Shown here: positions 7,183 to 14,961 of the stretch, in pieces
How the letters are laid out: every line of letters begins with the position of its first letter
Position numbering within the stretch: position 1 is the first letter of the stretch
Assembly (NCBI GenBank): GCA_017471325.1
Contig: JAFUUX010000070.1
Location: 1 to 34,180 of the forward strand
Source of the DNA: Lachnospiraceae bacterium
Lineage (GTDB): Bacteria; Bacillota; Clostridia; Lachnospirales; Lachnospiraceae
Direction: 5' to 3'
DNA length: 34,180 bases
Program-made: the position numbers and the translations under genes
The notes under the pieces: generated by a model
Told to the model about the DNA's origin: nothing
The model's input: the letters and a program-made list of their open reading frames with translations, nothing else
Database searches by the model: none

Positions 7183-8479
7183 GTATCATCTGGAAAAATA
7201 TGATGCGGCAGCAGAAAAACTATACTACCGCAGGCTGGGAAGGATCGTCAATGTGGTGGGGCTGACGCTGGAAAGCGCGGGACCGGATGCAAAGATGGGC
7301 GACATGTGCAGGATCACGACCAGCAGCGGCAATGTGATCATGTCGGAGGTTGTCGGGTTTAAGAACAACATGACGCTGCTTATGCCCTATGAGGCTACAG
7401 AAGGGATCGGCGCAGGCTGCATCGTGGAAAATATGGAGCGTCCCCTTTCCGTGCAGGTGGGGGATTTTCTTTTAGGGCAGATCCTGGACGGGCTGGGACG
7501 TCACATCAGCAGTTTTACGCCTACGGGAGAGACCTGGTATCCGCTGGATGCAAAGAGTCCCGATCCCATGACACGCACGATCATCAATGAGGCGCTTCCG
7601 CTGGGGGTGAAAGCGGTAGACGGCCTGATCACGGTAGGCAAGGGGCAGCGTATCGGCATCTTTGCGGGTTCCGGTGTGGGAAAATCCACCCTGATGGGGA
7701 TGTTTGCGCGCAATACCAAAGCGGAACTGAACGTGATCGCCCTGATCGGGGAGCGCGGGCGTGAGGTGCGTGAGTTTATCGAGCGCGACCTGGGGCCGGA
7801 GGGCATGAAACGCTCGGTCGTGGTGTGCGCGACATCGGATAAGCCGGCTCTGGAACGCAAAAAAGCAGCGCAGACGGCCACCGCCATTGCGGAATACTTC
7901 CGTGCCCAGGGAAAGGATGTGCTGCTGATGATGGACAATCTGACACGTTTTTCCATGGCGCAGCGTGAGATCGGGCTGGCCACGGGCGAGCCGCCGGTGA
8001 CGCGCGGTTATCCGCCCAGTGTTTATTCGGAAATGCCAAAGCTTCTGGAACGTGCCGGCAGGGACGATAAAGGCTCTATCACGGGGCTGTATGCGGTGCT
8101 GGTCGATGGTGATGATTTCAATGAGCCGATCACGGATACGGCGCGAGGCATCCTGGATGGACATATCATGCTTTCAAGGCGCCTTGGTGCCAAGGGGCAT
8201 TATCCGGCGATCGACGTGATGCTGTCGATCTCACGATGCATGAGCATGGTGACAACGAAGGAACACCGGCAGGCGGCGACCAAATTAAAGAGCGTGATGG
8301 CGACCTATGATGAAGCGGAGGATCTGATCAATATCGGCGCGTATAAAAAAGGTTCCAATAAGAATATCGATTATGCCATCGAAAAGATCGATGCGGTCAA
8401 CGACTTTCTGTGCCAGGATGTGAATGATAAATTTGATTTTGAAGATACGGAGCAGATGCTGGAAAACCTGTTCCGCTAA
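7175..8479 (+). CDS. fliI: Flagellum-specific ATP synthase FliI
   Basis: Hexameric export ATPase related to F1-beta, which energises delivery of rod, hook and filament subunits. The 434 residues match the family. The Walker A loop AGSGVGKST lies at ~164-172. The conserved GERGREVREFIERDLGPEG follows, then Walker B (DVLLMMDNLTRFSMAQREIG) and the strongly conserved GEPPVTRGYPPSVYSEMPKL segment. The start ATG overlaps the end of fliH by 8 bases. fliH-fliI-fliJ is the standard ATPase module. Confidence 0.97.
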   Translation: MNEYHLEKYDAAAEKLYYRRLGRIVNVVGLTLESAGPDAKMGDMCRITTSSGNVIMSEVVGFKNNMTLLMPYEATEGIGAGCIVENMERPLSVQVGDFLLGQILDGLGRHISSFTPTGETWYPLDAKSPDPMTRTIINEALPLGVKAVDGLITVGKGQRIGIFAGSGVGKSTLMGMFARNTKAELNVIALIGERGREVREFIERDLGPEGMKRSVVVCATSDKPALERKKAAQTATAIAEYFRAQGKDVLLMMDNLTRFSMAQREIGLATGEPPVTRGYPPSVYSEMPKLLERAGRDDKGSITGLYAVLVDGDDFNEPITDTARGILDGHIMLSRRLGAKGHYPAIDVMLSISRCMSMVTTKEHRQAATKLKSVMATYDEAEDLINIGAYKKGSNKNIDYAIEKIDAVNDFLCQDVNDKFDFEDTEQMLENLFR

Positions 8480-8560
8480 AGGCAGGGGGGGCTGCGGCAT
8501 CCGCGCATGCAGATACAGGGGGCGGTGCGCTGGCAGCGGTAAGAGCGCGGGGGAAGGAAC

Positions 8561-9016
8561 ATGGCAAAATTTCAGTACCGAATGCAGAATATCCTGCAGT
8601 TAAAAGAGAAGATGGAGGAGCAGGAGCGCAACAACTTCGCCGCGCGCCGCAGGGCACTGACGGAGGAAGAGGAAAAACTGGCGGCCCTGATCGGGAAGCG
8701 CAATGCTGTCGCGGAAGCCGGAAAGCAGCTGCGGCTGACGGTGATCGACGTGCGGAAGATCCAGGAGAATGATCAGCTGCAGCGTTTTACCGAGGAACAG
8801 GTAAAGCAGCAGCGCGTGAAGGTGCGTGTGGCGGAAAAGTCGCTGGAGGCAGCAAGGACAAGGATGCAGAATGCCATGCAGGAGCGGAAGATCCACGAGA
8901 AGATGCGTGAAAAGGCGTTTGAACGCTTTATCGCGGAGATGAACGCGGCGGAAGTCAAAGAGATCGATGAACTGACCAGTTATGTGTATGGCAATCAGGA
9001 GGAAGACGACCAGTAA
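8561..9016 (+). CDS. fliJ: Flagellar export chaperone/stalk protein FliJ
   Basis: FliJ is the central coiled-coil stalk of the export ATPase. The 151-residue product is predicted to be almost entirely alpha-helical coiled coil. It opens with the family signature FQYRMQNILQLKEKMEEQER and contains long Lys/Glu/Gln-rich stretches. Identification rests on this composition, length and its position after fliI, since primary sequence is weakly conserved in the family. GGGGAAGGA precedes the ATG. Confidence 0.9.
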   Translation: MAKFQYRMQNILQLKEKMEEQERNNFAARRRALTEEEEKLAALIGKRNAVAEAGKQLRLTVIDVRKIQENDQLQRFTEEQVKQQRVKVRVAEKSLEAARTRMQNAMQERKIHEKMREKAFERFIAEMNAAEVKEIDELTSYVYGNQEEDDQ

Positions 9017-9074
9017 ACTGCGGACGGTAAGCGTATCCGGTCCGGTCATGCGGGACCGGCACCCGACCGGGGAT

Positions 9075-9200
9075 AGTCAGATATTAAAAAAGTGCATTTG
9101 TATAGAGGAGCCAGATACCGTTAGCGACCGTTCCTCAGGTCGGTTACGGGATCGGCACCGGACACAGTCAGATATTAAAAAAGTGCATTTAATAGAGGAG
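9075..9200 (+). repeat. Leader repeat, two units around a hairpin, before the MotE-like gene
   Basis: Two copies of an AT-rich unit (AGTCAGATATTAAAAAAGTG, then CATTT and ATAGAGGAG) lie at 9075-9110 and 9166-9200. Between them is a GC-rich segment with an imperfect inverted repeat, CCGTTAGCGACC against GGTCGGTTACGG (10 of 12 pairs). The second unit ends in the AGAGGAG ribosome-binding site of the gene at 9209. A near-identical hairpin-plus-unit copy stands before flgE (13060-13151) and related units before flgD. The gap from fliJ (9017-9074) shows no gene. Confidence 0.85.
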
Positions 9201-9208
9201 AGGATAAA

Positions 9209-10057
9209 ATGGCAGATGATAAAGCCGAACGGAAAAAGATCGCTGATGAACGGAAAAAATTAAAAAAAGACCAGGTGCAGCAGCGCAGGGAAGCAAAGAA
9301 AAGAGCCAGGGAACTGGCGGATCAGGAAGCGGAACTGGATGGGGAGACCACCGGGGGTGGTATTTCCATGTTTTTTGTGACGATCTTTATCATACTGATC
9401 TGGCTGGCGATCCTGGCCATCCTTGTGAAACTGGATGTGGGCGGCTTTGGCTCGAACGTGCTGGCGCCGGTGATCCGCAATGTCCCGGTGCTCAACAAGA
9501 TCCTGCCGGGGGATGCCACCACGGAAACGGAGGATCTGGAGGCTTATTATGGCTATACGTCCCTGGATAAAGCGGTGGACCAGATCCGCGCGCTGGAACT
9601 GGAACTGCAGAGTGCGCGTACCGCAAATGAGACCTATGTGAGCGAGATCGAGACGCTGAAGGCCGAGGTGAAGCGCCTGCAGACTTTTGAGAATAACCAG
9701 GTGGAATTTGAACGGATCCGTAATGAATTTTATTCCGAGGTGGTCTATGCGGACAAAGGTCCCGGGCCGGATGAATACCGCAGGTATTATGAAGAGATGG
9801 ATCCGACCACGGCGGAATACCTGTACCGGCAGGTGGTCGGGGATCTGCAGGTAAGTACCCGCATGGCGGATTATGCGGCGGCTTATGCGGCGATGGATGC
9901 GGCAGAAGCGGCAAAGATCTTTGACACTATGGGGTCCAATCTGGATCTGGTGGGCGAGATCCTCTGGTCCATGACCGCAGCGCAGCGCGGCCTGATCCTG
10001 GAGAAGATGGATCCGACCATTGCGGCACAGGTGACAAAGATCATGGATCCCGAGTAA
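9209..10057 (+). CDS. MotE/YlxF-like flagellar-cluster membrane protein
   Basis: A single-pass membrane protein of 282 residues in the slot between fliJ and fliK, where B. subtilis has ylxF. It has a highly charged cytoplasmic N-terminus (1-50, Lys/Arg/Glu) and one membrane segment (~52-73, ISMFFVTIFIILIWLAILAI). A coiled coil follows (~117-160, ALELELQSARTANETYVSEI). The C-terminal domain (~195-282) resembles the MgtE intracellular N-domain, as in MotE proteins (EAAKIFDTMGSNLDLVGEIL, then EKMDPTIAAQVTKIMDPE). MotE-type proteins are thought to act as stator or assembly chaperones; that role is inferred here. Its ribosome-binding site is provided by the upstream leader repeat. Confidence 0.75.
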   Translation: MADDKAERKKIADERKKLKKDQVQQRREAKKRARELADQEAELDGETTGGGISMFFVTIFIILIWLAILAILVKLDVGGFGSNVLAPVIRNVPVLNKILPGDATTETEDLEAYYGYTSLDKAVDQIRALELELQSARTANETYVSEIETLKAEVKRLQTFENNQVEFERIRNEFYSEVVYADKGPGPDEYRRYYEEMDPTTAEYLYRQVVGDLQVSTRMADYAAAYAAMDAAEAAKIFDTMGSNLDLVGEILWSMTAAQRGLILEKMDPTIAAQVTKIMDPE

Positions 10058-10215
10058 GGAACTGTCGATAAATAACATGTGCAATTGCGCCGGATTTTTT
10101 TTCGGGATTGCAGGGCAAAATGAGGGCGCATAGCGAGCTATGTAACCGAATTTTGCCCTGTGAGATCGGAGAAAAAGACAAGCAAGTGTGCATAAGTTAT
10201 TTATCTACAGTTCCT
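10057..10215. mobile_element. MITE-like element with ~27-bp terminal inverted repeats
   Basis: The left end 10057-10083 begins AGGAACTGTCGATAAATAAC. The right end 10187-10215 is its near-perfect inverse, finishing GTTATTTATCTACAGTTCCT. 19 of the first 20 positions match, and about 24 of 27 overall. An inner inverted repeat, CAGGGCAAAAT (10111-10121) against ATTTTGCCCTG (10150-10160), makes the element fold on itself. At 159 bp with no coding capacity, it looks like a non-autonomous miniature inverted-repeat element. Its first base is the last base of the TAA stop of the preceding gene. Confidence 0.75.
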
Positions 10216-10398
10216 AAGGCACTGTTGCTTTTCGCAAAAACGTGAACCGCAGCAAGGAAGTTGCAGGCGCACCGGTTAAGAAATCGCAGGTTTTATCCGA
10301 TACATTTTTTGAACGGGATCTGGAACGGATCCTGCAACTGTTCAGCCCCCGGGGGATGAACGCTTATCGTATCTTTGCATTTTGAGAGGAGACAGATT
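10216..10398 (+). other. fliK leader with GC-rich palindrome (10340-10361)
   Basis: This is a non-coding gap between the MITE-like element and fliK. A perfect hairpin at 10340-10361 pairs GTTCA and CCCCC with GGGGG and TGAAC (one opposed G/A). With its preceding bases it reads GCAACTGTTCAG, the same core seen in the palindromes at 3281 and 3498-3535. No T-run follows, so it is not a standard terminator. GAGAGGAGA at 10384-10392 is the fliK ribosome-binding site. Confidence 0.5.
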
Positions 10399-11883
10399 AT
10401 GGCAATTGCACCGATCGGAGCATCCGTCAAAGAAGCGGGATTGATGGGAATGCCGCAGGCAGGACGTAAGAGCGGTTCTGCAAAAGAGGCGGGCAAAGGT
10501 GATTTTATGCAGGCATTTGCGAATGCGCAGGATCAGATGATGCCGGATGCCCGGACCGCGGACACGTTCAATGATTCATTCAGCAGTTCTTCAAGCACGG
10601 AAGGAACCGGTGCACGTGATGCATCACGTAATATATCCGGAAAGGAATCCGGAAACAGGCAGATGACGGATAAGGCACAGGCAAAGAAGGCTGAGCCGCA
10701 GAAAGCGCAGGAGGACACACGCCAGGAGAAAGCAGAGCAGGCCGGAACGTCCGATCCCGCGGAAAAAAACACGCAGGTCAGGGAAAGTACTGCCGCGGAC
10801 GATGCGGAAGGGACAGAGCCGGAGGCAGCAGCGGCAGCGGCGCAGCAGTTGTTTTTGGAGATCGCGCAGACACTGGGGCTGACGCCGGAGGAACTGCAGG
10901 GCACCATGGACGAACTGGGGATGGAAGCGGATCTGCTGCTGCAGCCCGGCGGGATGAACCGGCTGGTTGCGGATGTGCTGGGAGGAGGCGATATTTCCGC
11001 GCTGGTGACAGACAGCAGCCTGGCGGATATGGTGAAGGAGTTAAACCAGTTGGCCGAAGAGACCATGGCGCAGCTGCAGGAAGCAATGCCCGCAATGGAG
11101 GAAGATGCACTGAAGGACGCCCTTGCGGATGCCTTGGCGCAGACAGCGGCAGAGGCCGGCACGAAAGTGGATACGGATGCGGCGGCGGAAGCCATGACAC
11201 AGGATGCATCGCAGATGGAAGGGGAAAGCGGGGAAGGCACGCAGCGGCAGGACGGCAGCAGGCGCAGGGAGCACGTGGCGCATTTTGACGAGCAGGGCGT
11301 ATTGGATGCGGCAGCGCAGATGAACGCCGAACGCCCGGAGATGGAGCCGGATGGTGTGATGGAGGCGGCACGCGCGGAAACGCAGCAGCTCAGATATACT
11401 TCCAACCCGCAGGAGATCATGGATCAGGTGCTGGATAAGATCAAAACACAGGTGAAGGAAGATATGACCTCTTTGGATATGGTACTGCATCCGGCCAGTC
11501 TGGGGCATGTGGCACTGAACCTGACCAGCAGGGACGGCGCGGTGACGGCACAGCTTACGGCGCAGAATGAAAATGTCCGGGAAGCATTGGAAAGCCAACT
11601 CCAGATATTGAAAGAAAACTTAGAGCAGGCCGGTGTCAAAGTAGAGGCAGTGGAAGTGACGGTTTCCAGCCATGCCTTTGAGCAGAATCTGGAACAGGGC
11701 AATGACGGGCAGAGCGAAGCCGAGATGCAGGAGCGGGAACGCCTGCGCAAGGCAACCCATAAGATCAATCTGGGGGATATGAATGGGGAAGGCGCGGAAG
11801 GCCTGGAGGAACTGGGTGAAGCGGAAGCCGTAAACGTAGCGATGATGCAGGCAGACGGACGGCGCATGGACTACCGCGCATAA
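10399..11883 (+). CDS. fliK: Flagellar hook-length control protein FliK
   Basis: FliK is exported during hook growth and switches FlhB specificity from hook to filament substrates when the hook is complete. The 494 residues show the expected layout: a long low-complexity Ala/Glu/Gln-rich N-terminal and middle region serving as ruler, then the conserved C-terminal hook domain (~345-435). That domain has the signature LDMVLHPASLGHVALNLTSR and AQNENVREALESQLQILKEN. The ATG at 10399 is chosen for its ribosome-binding site; a TTG at 10375 is poorly placed. It lies between the MotE-like gene and flgD, as expected for the family. Confidence 0.92.
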   Translation: MAIAPIGASVKEAGLMGMPQAGRKSGSAKEAGKGDFMQAFANAQDQMMPDARTADTFNDSFSSSSSTEGTGARDASRNISGKESGNRQMTDKAQAKKAEPQKAQEDTRQEKAEQAGTSDPAEKNTQVRESTAADDAEGTEPEAAAAAAQQLFLEIAQTLGLTPEELQGTMDELGMEADLLLQPGGMNRLVADVLGGGDISALVTDSSLADMVKELNQLAEETMAQLQEAMPAMEEDALKDALADALAQTAAEAGTKVDTDAAAEAMTQDASQMEGESGEGTQRQDGSRRREHVAHFDEQGVLDAAAQMNAERPEMEPDGVMEAARAETQQLRYTSNPQEIMDQVLDKIKTQVKEDMTSLDMVLHPASLGHVALNLTSRDGAVTAQLTAQNENVREALESQLQILKENLEQAGVKVEAVEVTVSSHAFEQNLEQGNDGQSEAEMQERERLRKATHKINLGDMNGEGAEGLEELGEAEAVNVAMMQADGRRMDYRA

Positions 11884-11910
11884 GACAGGAACAGACCGGC
11901 ACCGGACGAA

Positions 11911-12009
11911 GCCGGATATTAACAAAGTGCAGTTCATAGAGGAGCCGGATATTAACAAAGTGCAGTTCATAGAGGAGCCAGATACTAACAATGTGCAGTT
12001 CATAGAGGA
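11911..12009 (+). repeat. Three tandem 33-bp leader repeats before flgD
   Basis: Units at 11911-11943, 11944-11976 and 11977-12009 share the pattern GCCGGATATTAACAAAGTGC followed by AGTTCATAGAGGA. The first two are identical; the third differs at three positions. They are the same family as the units before the MotE-like gene and flgE, and the bases just upstream (CGGCACCGGAC, 11898-11908) also match the 9152-9162 copy. The last unit contributes AGAGGAGG to the flgD ribosome-binding site. Because 33 is divisible by three, the array is open in the flgD frame and would read as an 11-residue repeat (VQFIEEPDINK). Confidence 0.9.
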
Positions 12010-12019
12010 GGAAAAGGAT

Positions 12020-12919
12020 ATGTCATTGATAGCACCTTTGGTGGATGGAAAATTTGATACCGAGACCACATCCAGTGCGTCTCTGAATAAAGAAAAAAAG
12101 ACAGGCAGCGCTTCCGCGGTGGATTCCGAGGCATTCCTGACACTGCTGGTGGCAGAGATGCAGAACCAGGATCCGCTGGAGCCGACTTCCAATACCGAGT
12201 GGGTGAGCCAGTATGCGACCTTTACCCAGGTGGCGGAGATCCAGTCCATCGGCGATGCCATGAACGGCGTGCAGGCGCAGGGGCTGGTAGGAAAGAACGT
12301 GATCATGAAAGTGACGGATTCCACGGGAAACACCGATTATATCGACGGCATGGTGGAGCGTGTCGGTTATCAGGAAAACAAGGCATACCTGTATATTGAC
12401 GGGGAGCCGTATTCCATCGACGATCTTGATACCGTGGTAAGTGATGAATATATGGCAGCGGTGGAGCAGGCGGATGAAGTGGCGGCACGCATGAAGGAAC
12501 TGCCTGGCGTGGCTTTAGCAACCGCTGATGATGTGGAGGAGATCGTATCCATCAGCCAGCTGATCAACGGCATGTCGGATTATGAAAAAGGCTTTCTGGA
12601 GGAAGGTGCCATCGATACGATGAAGGAGTATATGACCAGGGCAACGGCGATCGTCAAAGAACAGCAGGAAGCGGCGGAAGCGGAAGCCAAGGCAAAAGAG
12701 GAAGCGGCCGCAAAGACGGCGGCGCAGGCGGTGGCGGATGCGCTGGCAACCCTGCCGTCCGCAGACAAGATCTCGCTGGGCGATGAGGAGACCATCATGA
12801 CGCTGCATGATACGGTAGAGGCTATGAGCACGTTCCAGAAAGGATATGTGGGCGAAGAAAACCTGAAAGCGGTGGAAAACTATTATTATCGCTTAAAAGA
12901 CCTAAAGAACGGTGATTAA
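12020..12919 (+). CDS. flgD: Flagellar hook capping protein FlgD, with unusual C-terminal repeats
   Basis: FlgD caps the growing hook and directs FlgE polymerisation. Of 299 residues, the first ~75 are classic FlgD N-domain (FLTLLVAEMQNQDPLEPTSN, then EWVSQYATFTQVAEIQSI). A short beta-rich segment follows (~90-140, VGKNVIMKVTDSTGN...GEPYSIDDLDTVV). The rest is odd: residues 161-211 and 245-295 align without gaps as two 51-residue units (LPG...SDYEKGF and LPS...STFQKGY), joined by an Ala/Glu/Lys-rich helix. This resembles helical repeats of clostridial surface proteins rather than the usual FlgD tail. ATG 12020 follows AGGAGGAAAAGG; a GTG at 11927 would only add translated repeat. Confidence 0.9.
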   Translation: MSLIAPLVDGKFDTETTSSASLNKEKKTGSASAVDSEAFLTLLVAEMQNQDPLEPTSNTEWVSQYATFTQVAEIQSIGDAMNGVQAQGLVGKNVIMKVTDSTGNTDYIDGMVERVGYQENKAYLYIDGEPYSIDDLDTVVSDEYMAAVEQADEVAARMKELPGVALATADDVEEIVSISQLINGMSDYEKGFLEEGAIDTMKEYMTRATAIVKEQQEAAEAEAKAKEEAAAKTAAQAVADALATLPSADKISLGDEETIMTLHDTVEAMSTFQKGYVGEENLKAVENYYYRLKDLKNGD

Positions 12920-12990
12920 AATGCCGATATAAGCATTGTAAGCGAGAGGTGGTTTCTCACGGAAGAGAAACTTTTGCAAACGGAATTCAG

Positions 12991-13031
12991 CCTCCTTTCG
13001 GAACACAGCATGATACGGAAGGAGGTTTTTT
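12991..13031 (+). terminator. Rho-independent terminator after flgD
   Basis: CCTCCTTTCG (12991-13000) pairs with CGGAAGGAGG (13016-13025) over 10 bp including one G-U. It is followed at once by six T residues (13026-13031). A second, perfect 7-bp hairpin (GTTTCTC/GAGAAAC) lies just upstream, near 12952-12971. This is the clearest intrinsic terminator in the window and would separate flgD-side transcripts from flgE. Confidence 0.75.
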
Positions 13032-13059
13032 GATGCTTTCTTCCGAAAGCAGGATAAAA

Positions 13060-13151
13060 GGAGCCAGATACCGTTAGCGACCGTATTTGGGTCGGTTACG
13101 GGATCGGCACCGAACACAGTTAGATATTAAAAAAGTGCATTTAATAGGAGG
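13060..13151 (+). repeat. Leader repeat (hairpin plus AT-rich unit) before flgE
   Basis: This is the second copy of the element at 9107-9200. It starts GGAGCCAGATACCGTTAGCG and has the same imperfect inverted repeat (CCGTTAGCGACC/GGTCGGTTACGG) with a different loop. It then continues ATCGGCACCG into AGATATTAAAAAAGTGCATT and ends AATAGGAGG. Divergence is mostly in the loop. The final AGGAGG (13146-13151) is the flgE ribosome-binding site. Confidence 0.85.
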
Positions 13152-13160
13152 AATACCATT

Positions 13161-14954
13161 ATGATGCGATCACTCTTCTCCGGCGTAGCCGGTCTGAAAA
13201 CCCACCAGGTAAAGATGGATGTTATCGGCAACAATATCGCCAATGTCAATACCGTAGGCTACAAGTCCCAGTCCATCAACTTTTCGGAACTGATGTACCA
13301 GACCACGCAGGCGGCTTCGGGACCGAATGCGGATACCGGGCGTGCCGGGCAGAATGCCAAGCAGATCGGTCTGGGTGTGCAGACGGCGGCCATTTCAACC
13401 AATATCGAACTGCAGGGTTCTTCCCAGAATACGGGCAATGCCTTTGACCTGCGTATTTCCGGCAGCAACTTCTTTGTCGTAAACGGCGGCGACGGCAACA
13501 AATTTACCCGTGACGGTTCTTTCTATGTAGATGCGGCGGGCAATCTGGCCATGAGTTCCAATGGTTATAATGTGATGGGCTGGCAGGTGGACAAAAACGG
13601 CGATATCGTGCAGGACAATGTTTCCAAACTGCAGATCCTTTCTGCTGAAAACATGACATCGCCGCCGCAGATGACCAGCCGCGCCACCATGAACGGTATC
13701 GTGGATAAAAACGATTCTCAGGTGCTGGGGGACGGCAAAGTGGTCAATCTGCAGATCTACGATAATCTGGGGTATTCCTATACGGCAAGATTCCGTGTGA
13801 TCGGAACGGACAAAGAGGGCGTATATTCCCTGGAACTGGAAAAACTGCTGGATTCCAATAATGAAGATGTTTCCGATAAATTTGATGCCAATATCTTTAC
13901 CGGCTCCGCGGTGGATAAGAACAACAGCGTGCCGGTGGCAAAGGCAAAGAGTTACGGCCTGGCAGACGGGTGGACGCTGTCGGCCAACGGTACCATCACC
14001 AGGGCAAATTCGGACGGTACGACAACAACGCGAAACCCGACCGATACCGGAACGGAAACCGTAAACGGCAAGGACGTCAACAAACAGGATCTGTATGCAC
14101 AGGCGTGGGGCTTTGACAGCTGGGCGGATCTGACCTCACAGATGGTTTACGATTATTCCAACGGCGCGGACAAAGAGCCGGTGGCAAAGCCGCTGACCAG
14201 TATCCTGACTTCCGGCGGTACCTATACGGGGCTGGATAACAGCGTTACCCCGGCAGCGACCAAAACGGTCTCGATCTTTAATACCGACAAAAAGACGCTG
14301 GATGTGGATGGCTATATCAAGGCAGGCGGTACGGCACTGAATGTGAACTATGACCAGCTCACCGGTGCATTAAAAGGGATCAACGGTACCAGCCAGAGTT
14401 TCTATCTCTCCATTGAACCCAAGACGCAGGGGGCGGATAACCCGTTCTCAATGAACAATGCGCAGGGGGATGACAAAGGCGCACCGGGCATCAAGGTGGA
14501 TATGAGCAATACCAGCAACGTAAATAATGAGAAGAAATCCACCATCAGCGCGGTGAGCGGTGATGCCAAGGGCTTTGGAACCGGATGGGCAGTAGGTTCG
14601 ATGACCGGTGTTTCCATTAAGACCGACGGTAAGATCTTTGGCGCGTATGACAACGGACAGACCAAACTTTTGGGACAGATCGCCACGGCACAGTTTTCCA
14701 ACCCGGCAGGTCTGGAAAAGACCAGTGACAACTTATATCAGGCAACGCTCAACTCCGGTTCCTTTGACGGCATCGGTGTGGACATCTCCCAGGACGGCGG
14801 CAGTATGTCTACGGGTGTGCTGGAAATGTCAAACGTAGACCTTTCCAACGAGTTCACCTCGCTGATCACCACACAGCGTGGTTTTCAGGCAAACTCCCGT
14901 ATCATCACGGTATCGGATACGCTGCTGGAGGAACTGGTCAACCTGAAACGATAA
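13161..14954 (+). CDS. flgE: Flagellar hook protein FlgE
   Basis: Structural subunit of the hook. The 597-residue protein begins MMRSLFSGVAGLKTHQVKMD with the axial signature VIGNNIANVNTVGYKSQSIN (~22-41). The FlgE/F/G-like domain follows (NAFDLRISGSNFFVVNGGDG). It ends with the hook C-terminal helix (SNEFTSLITTQRGFQANSRI). A long variable middle (~230-480) makes it bigger than minimal hook proteins; size variation is normal there. It is called hook rather than distal rod FlgG because of this insertion and its place after fliK-flgD. Either ATG of the leading pair could initiate; the first is 9 bases from AGGAGG. Confidence 0.9.
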   Translation: MMRSLFSGVAGLKTHQVKMDVIGNNIANVNTVGYKSQSINFSELMYQTTQAASGPNADTGRAGQNAKQIGLGVQTAAISTNIELQGSSQNTGNAFDLRISGSNFFVVNGGDGNKFTRDGSFYVDAAGNLAMSSNGYNVMGWQVDKNGDIVQDNVSKLQILSAENMTSPPQMTSRATMNGIVDKNDSQVLGDGKVVNLQIYDNLGYSYTARFRVIGTDKEGVYSLELEKLLDSNNEDVSDKFDANIFTGSAVDKNNSVPVAKAKSYGLADGWTLSANGTITRANSDGTTTTRNPTDTGTETVNGKDVNKQDLYAQAWGFDSWADLTSQMVYDYSNGADKEPVAKPLTSILTSGGTYTGLDNSVTPAATKTVSIFNTDKKTLDVDGYIKAGGTALNVNYDQLTGALKGINGTSQSFYLSIEPKTQGADNPFSMNNAQGDDKGAPGIKVDMSNTSNVNNEKKSTISAVSGDAKGFGTGWAVGSMTGVSIKTDGKIFGAYDNGQTKLLGQIATAQFSNPAGLEKTSDNLYQATLNSGSFDGIGVDISQDGGSMSTGVLEMSNVDLSNEFTSLITTQRGFQANSRIITVSDTLLEELVNLKR

Positions 14955-14961
14955 TTTACAG

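Noticed and set aside
8982-9263. Possible 93-residue gene covering the leader repeat after fliJ
   Set aside because: It starts inside fliJ and runs into the MotE-like gene in another frame. Its sequence is the translated repeat.
11911-12009. CRISPR array
   Set aside because: The 33-bp units are directly adjacent with no unique spacers, and there are no cas genes.
11927-12019. Alternative GTG start giving FlgD a 31-residue N-terminal extension
   Set aside because: There is no well-spaced ribosome-binding site, the extension is pure repeat, and ATG 12020 has an excellent AGGAGG site and matches the family N-terminus.
13161-14954. Distal rod protein FlgG instead of hook FlgE
   Set aside because: The length of 597 residues, the large variable middle and the position after fliK-flgD fit the hook protein better.
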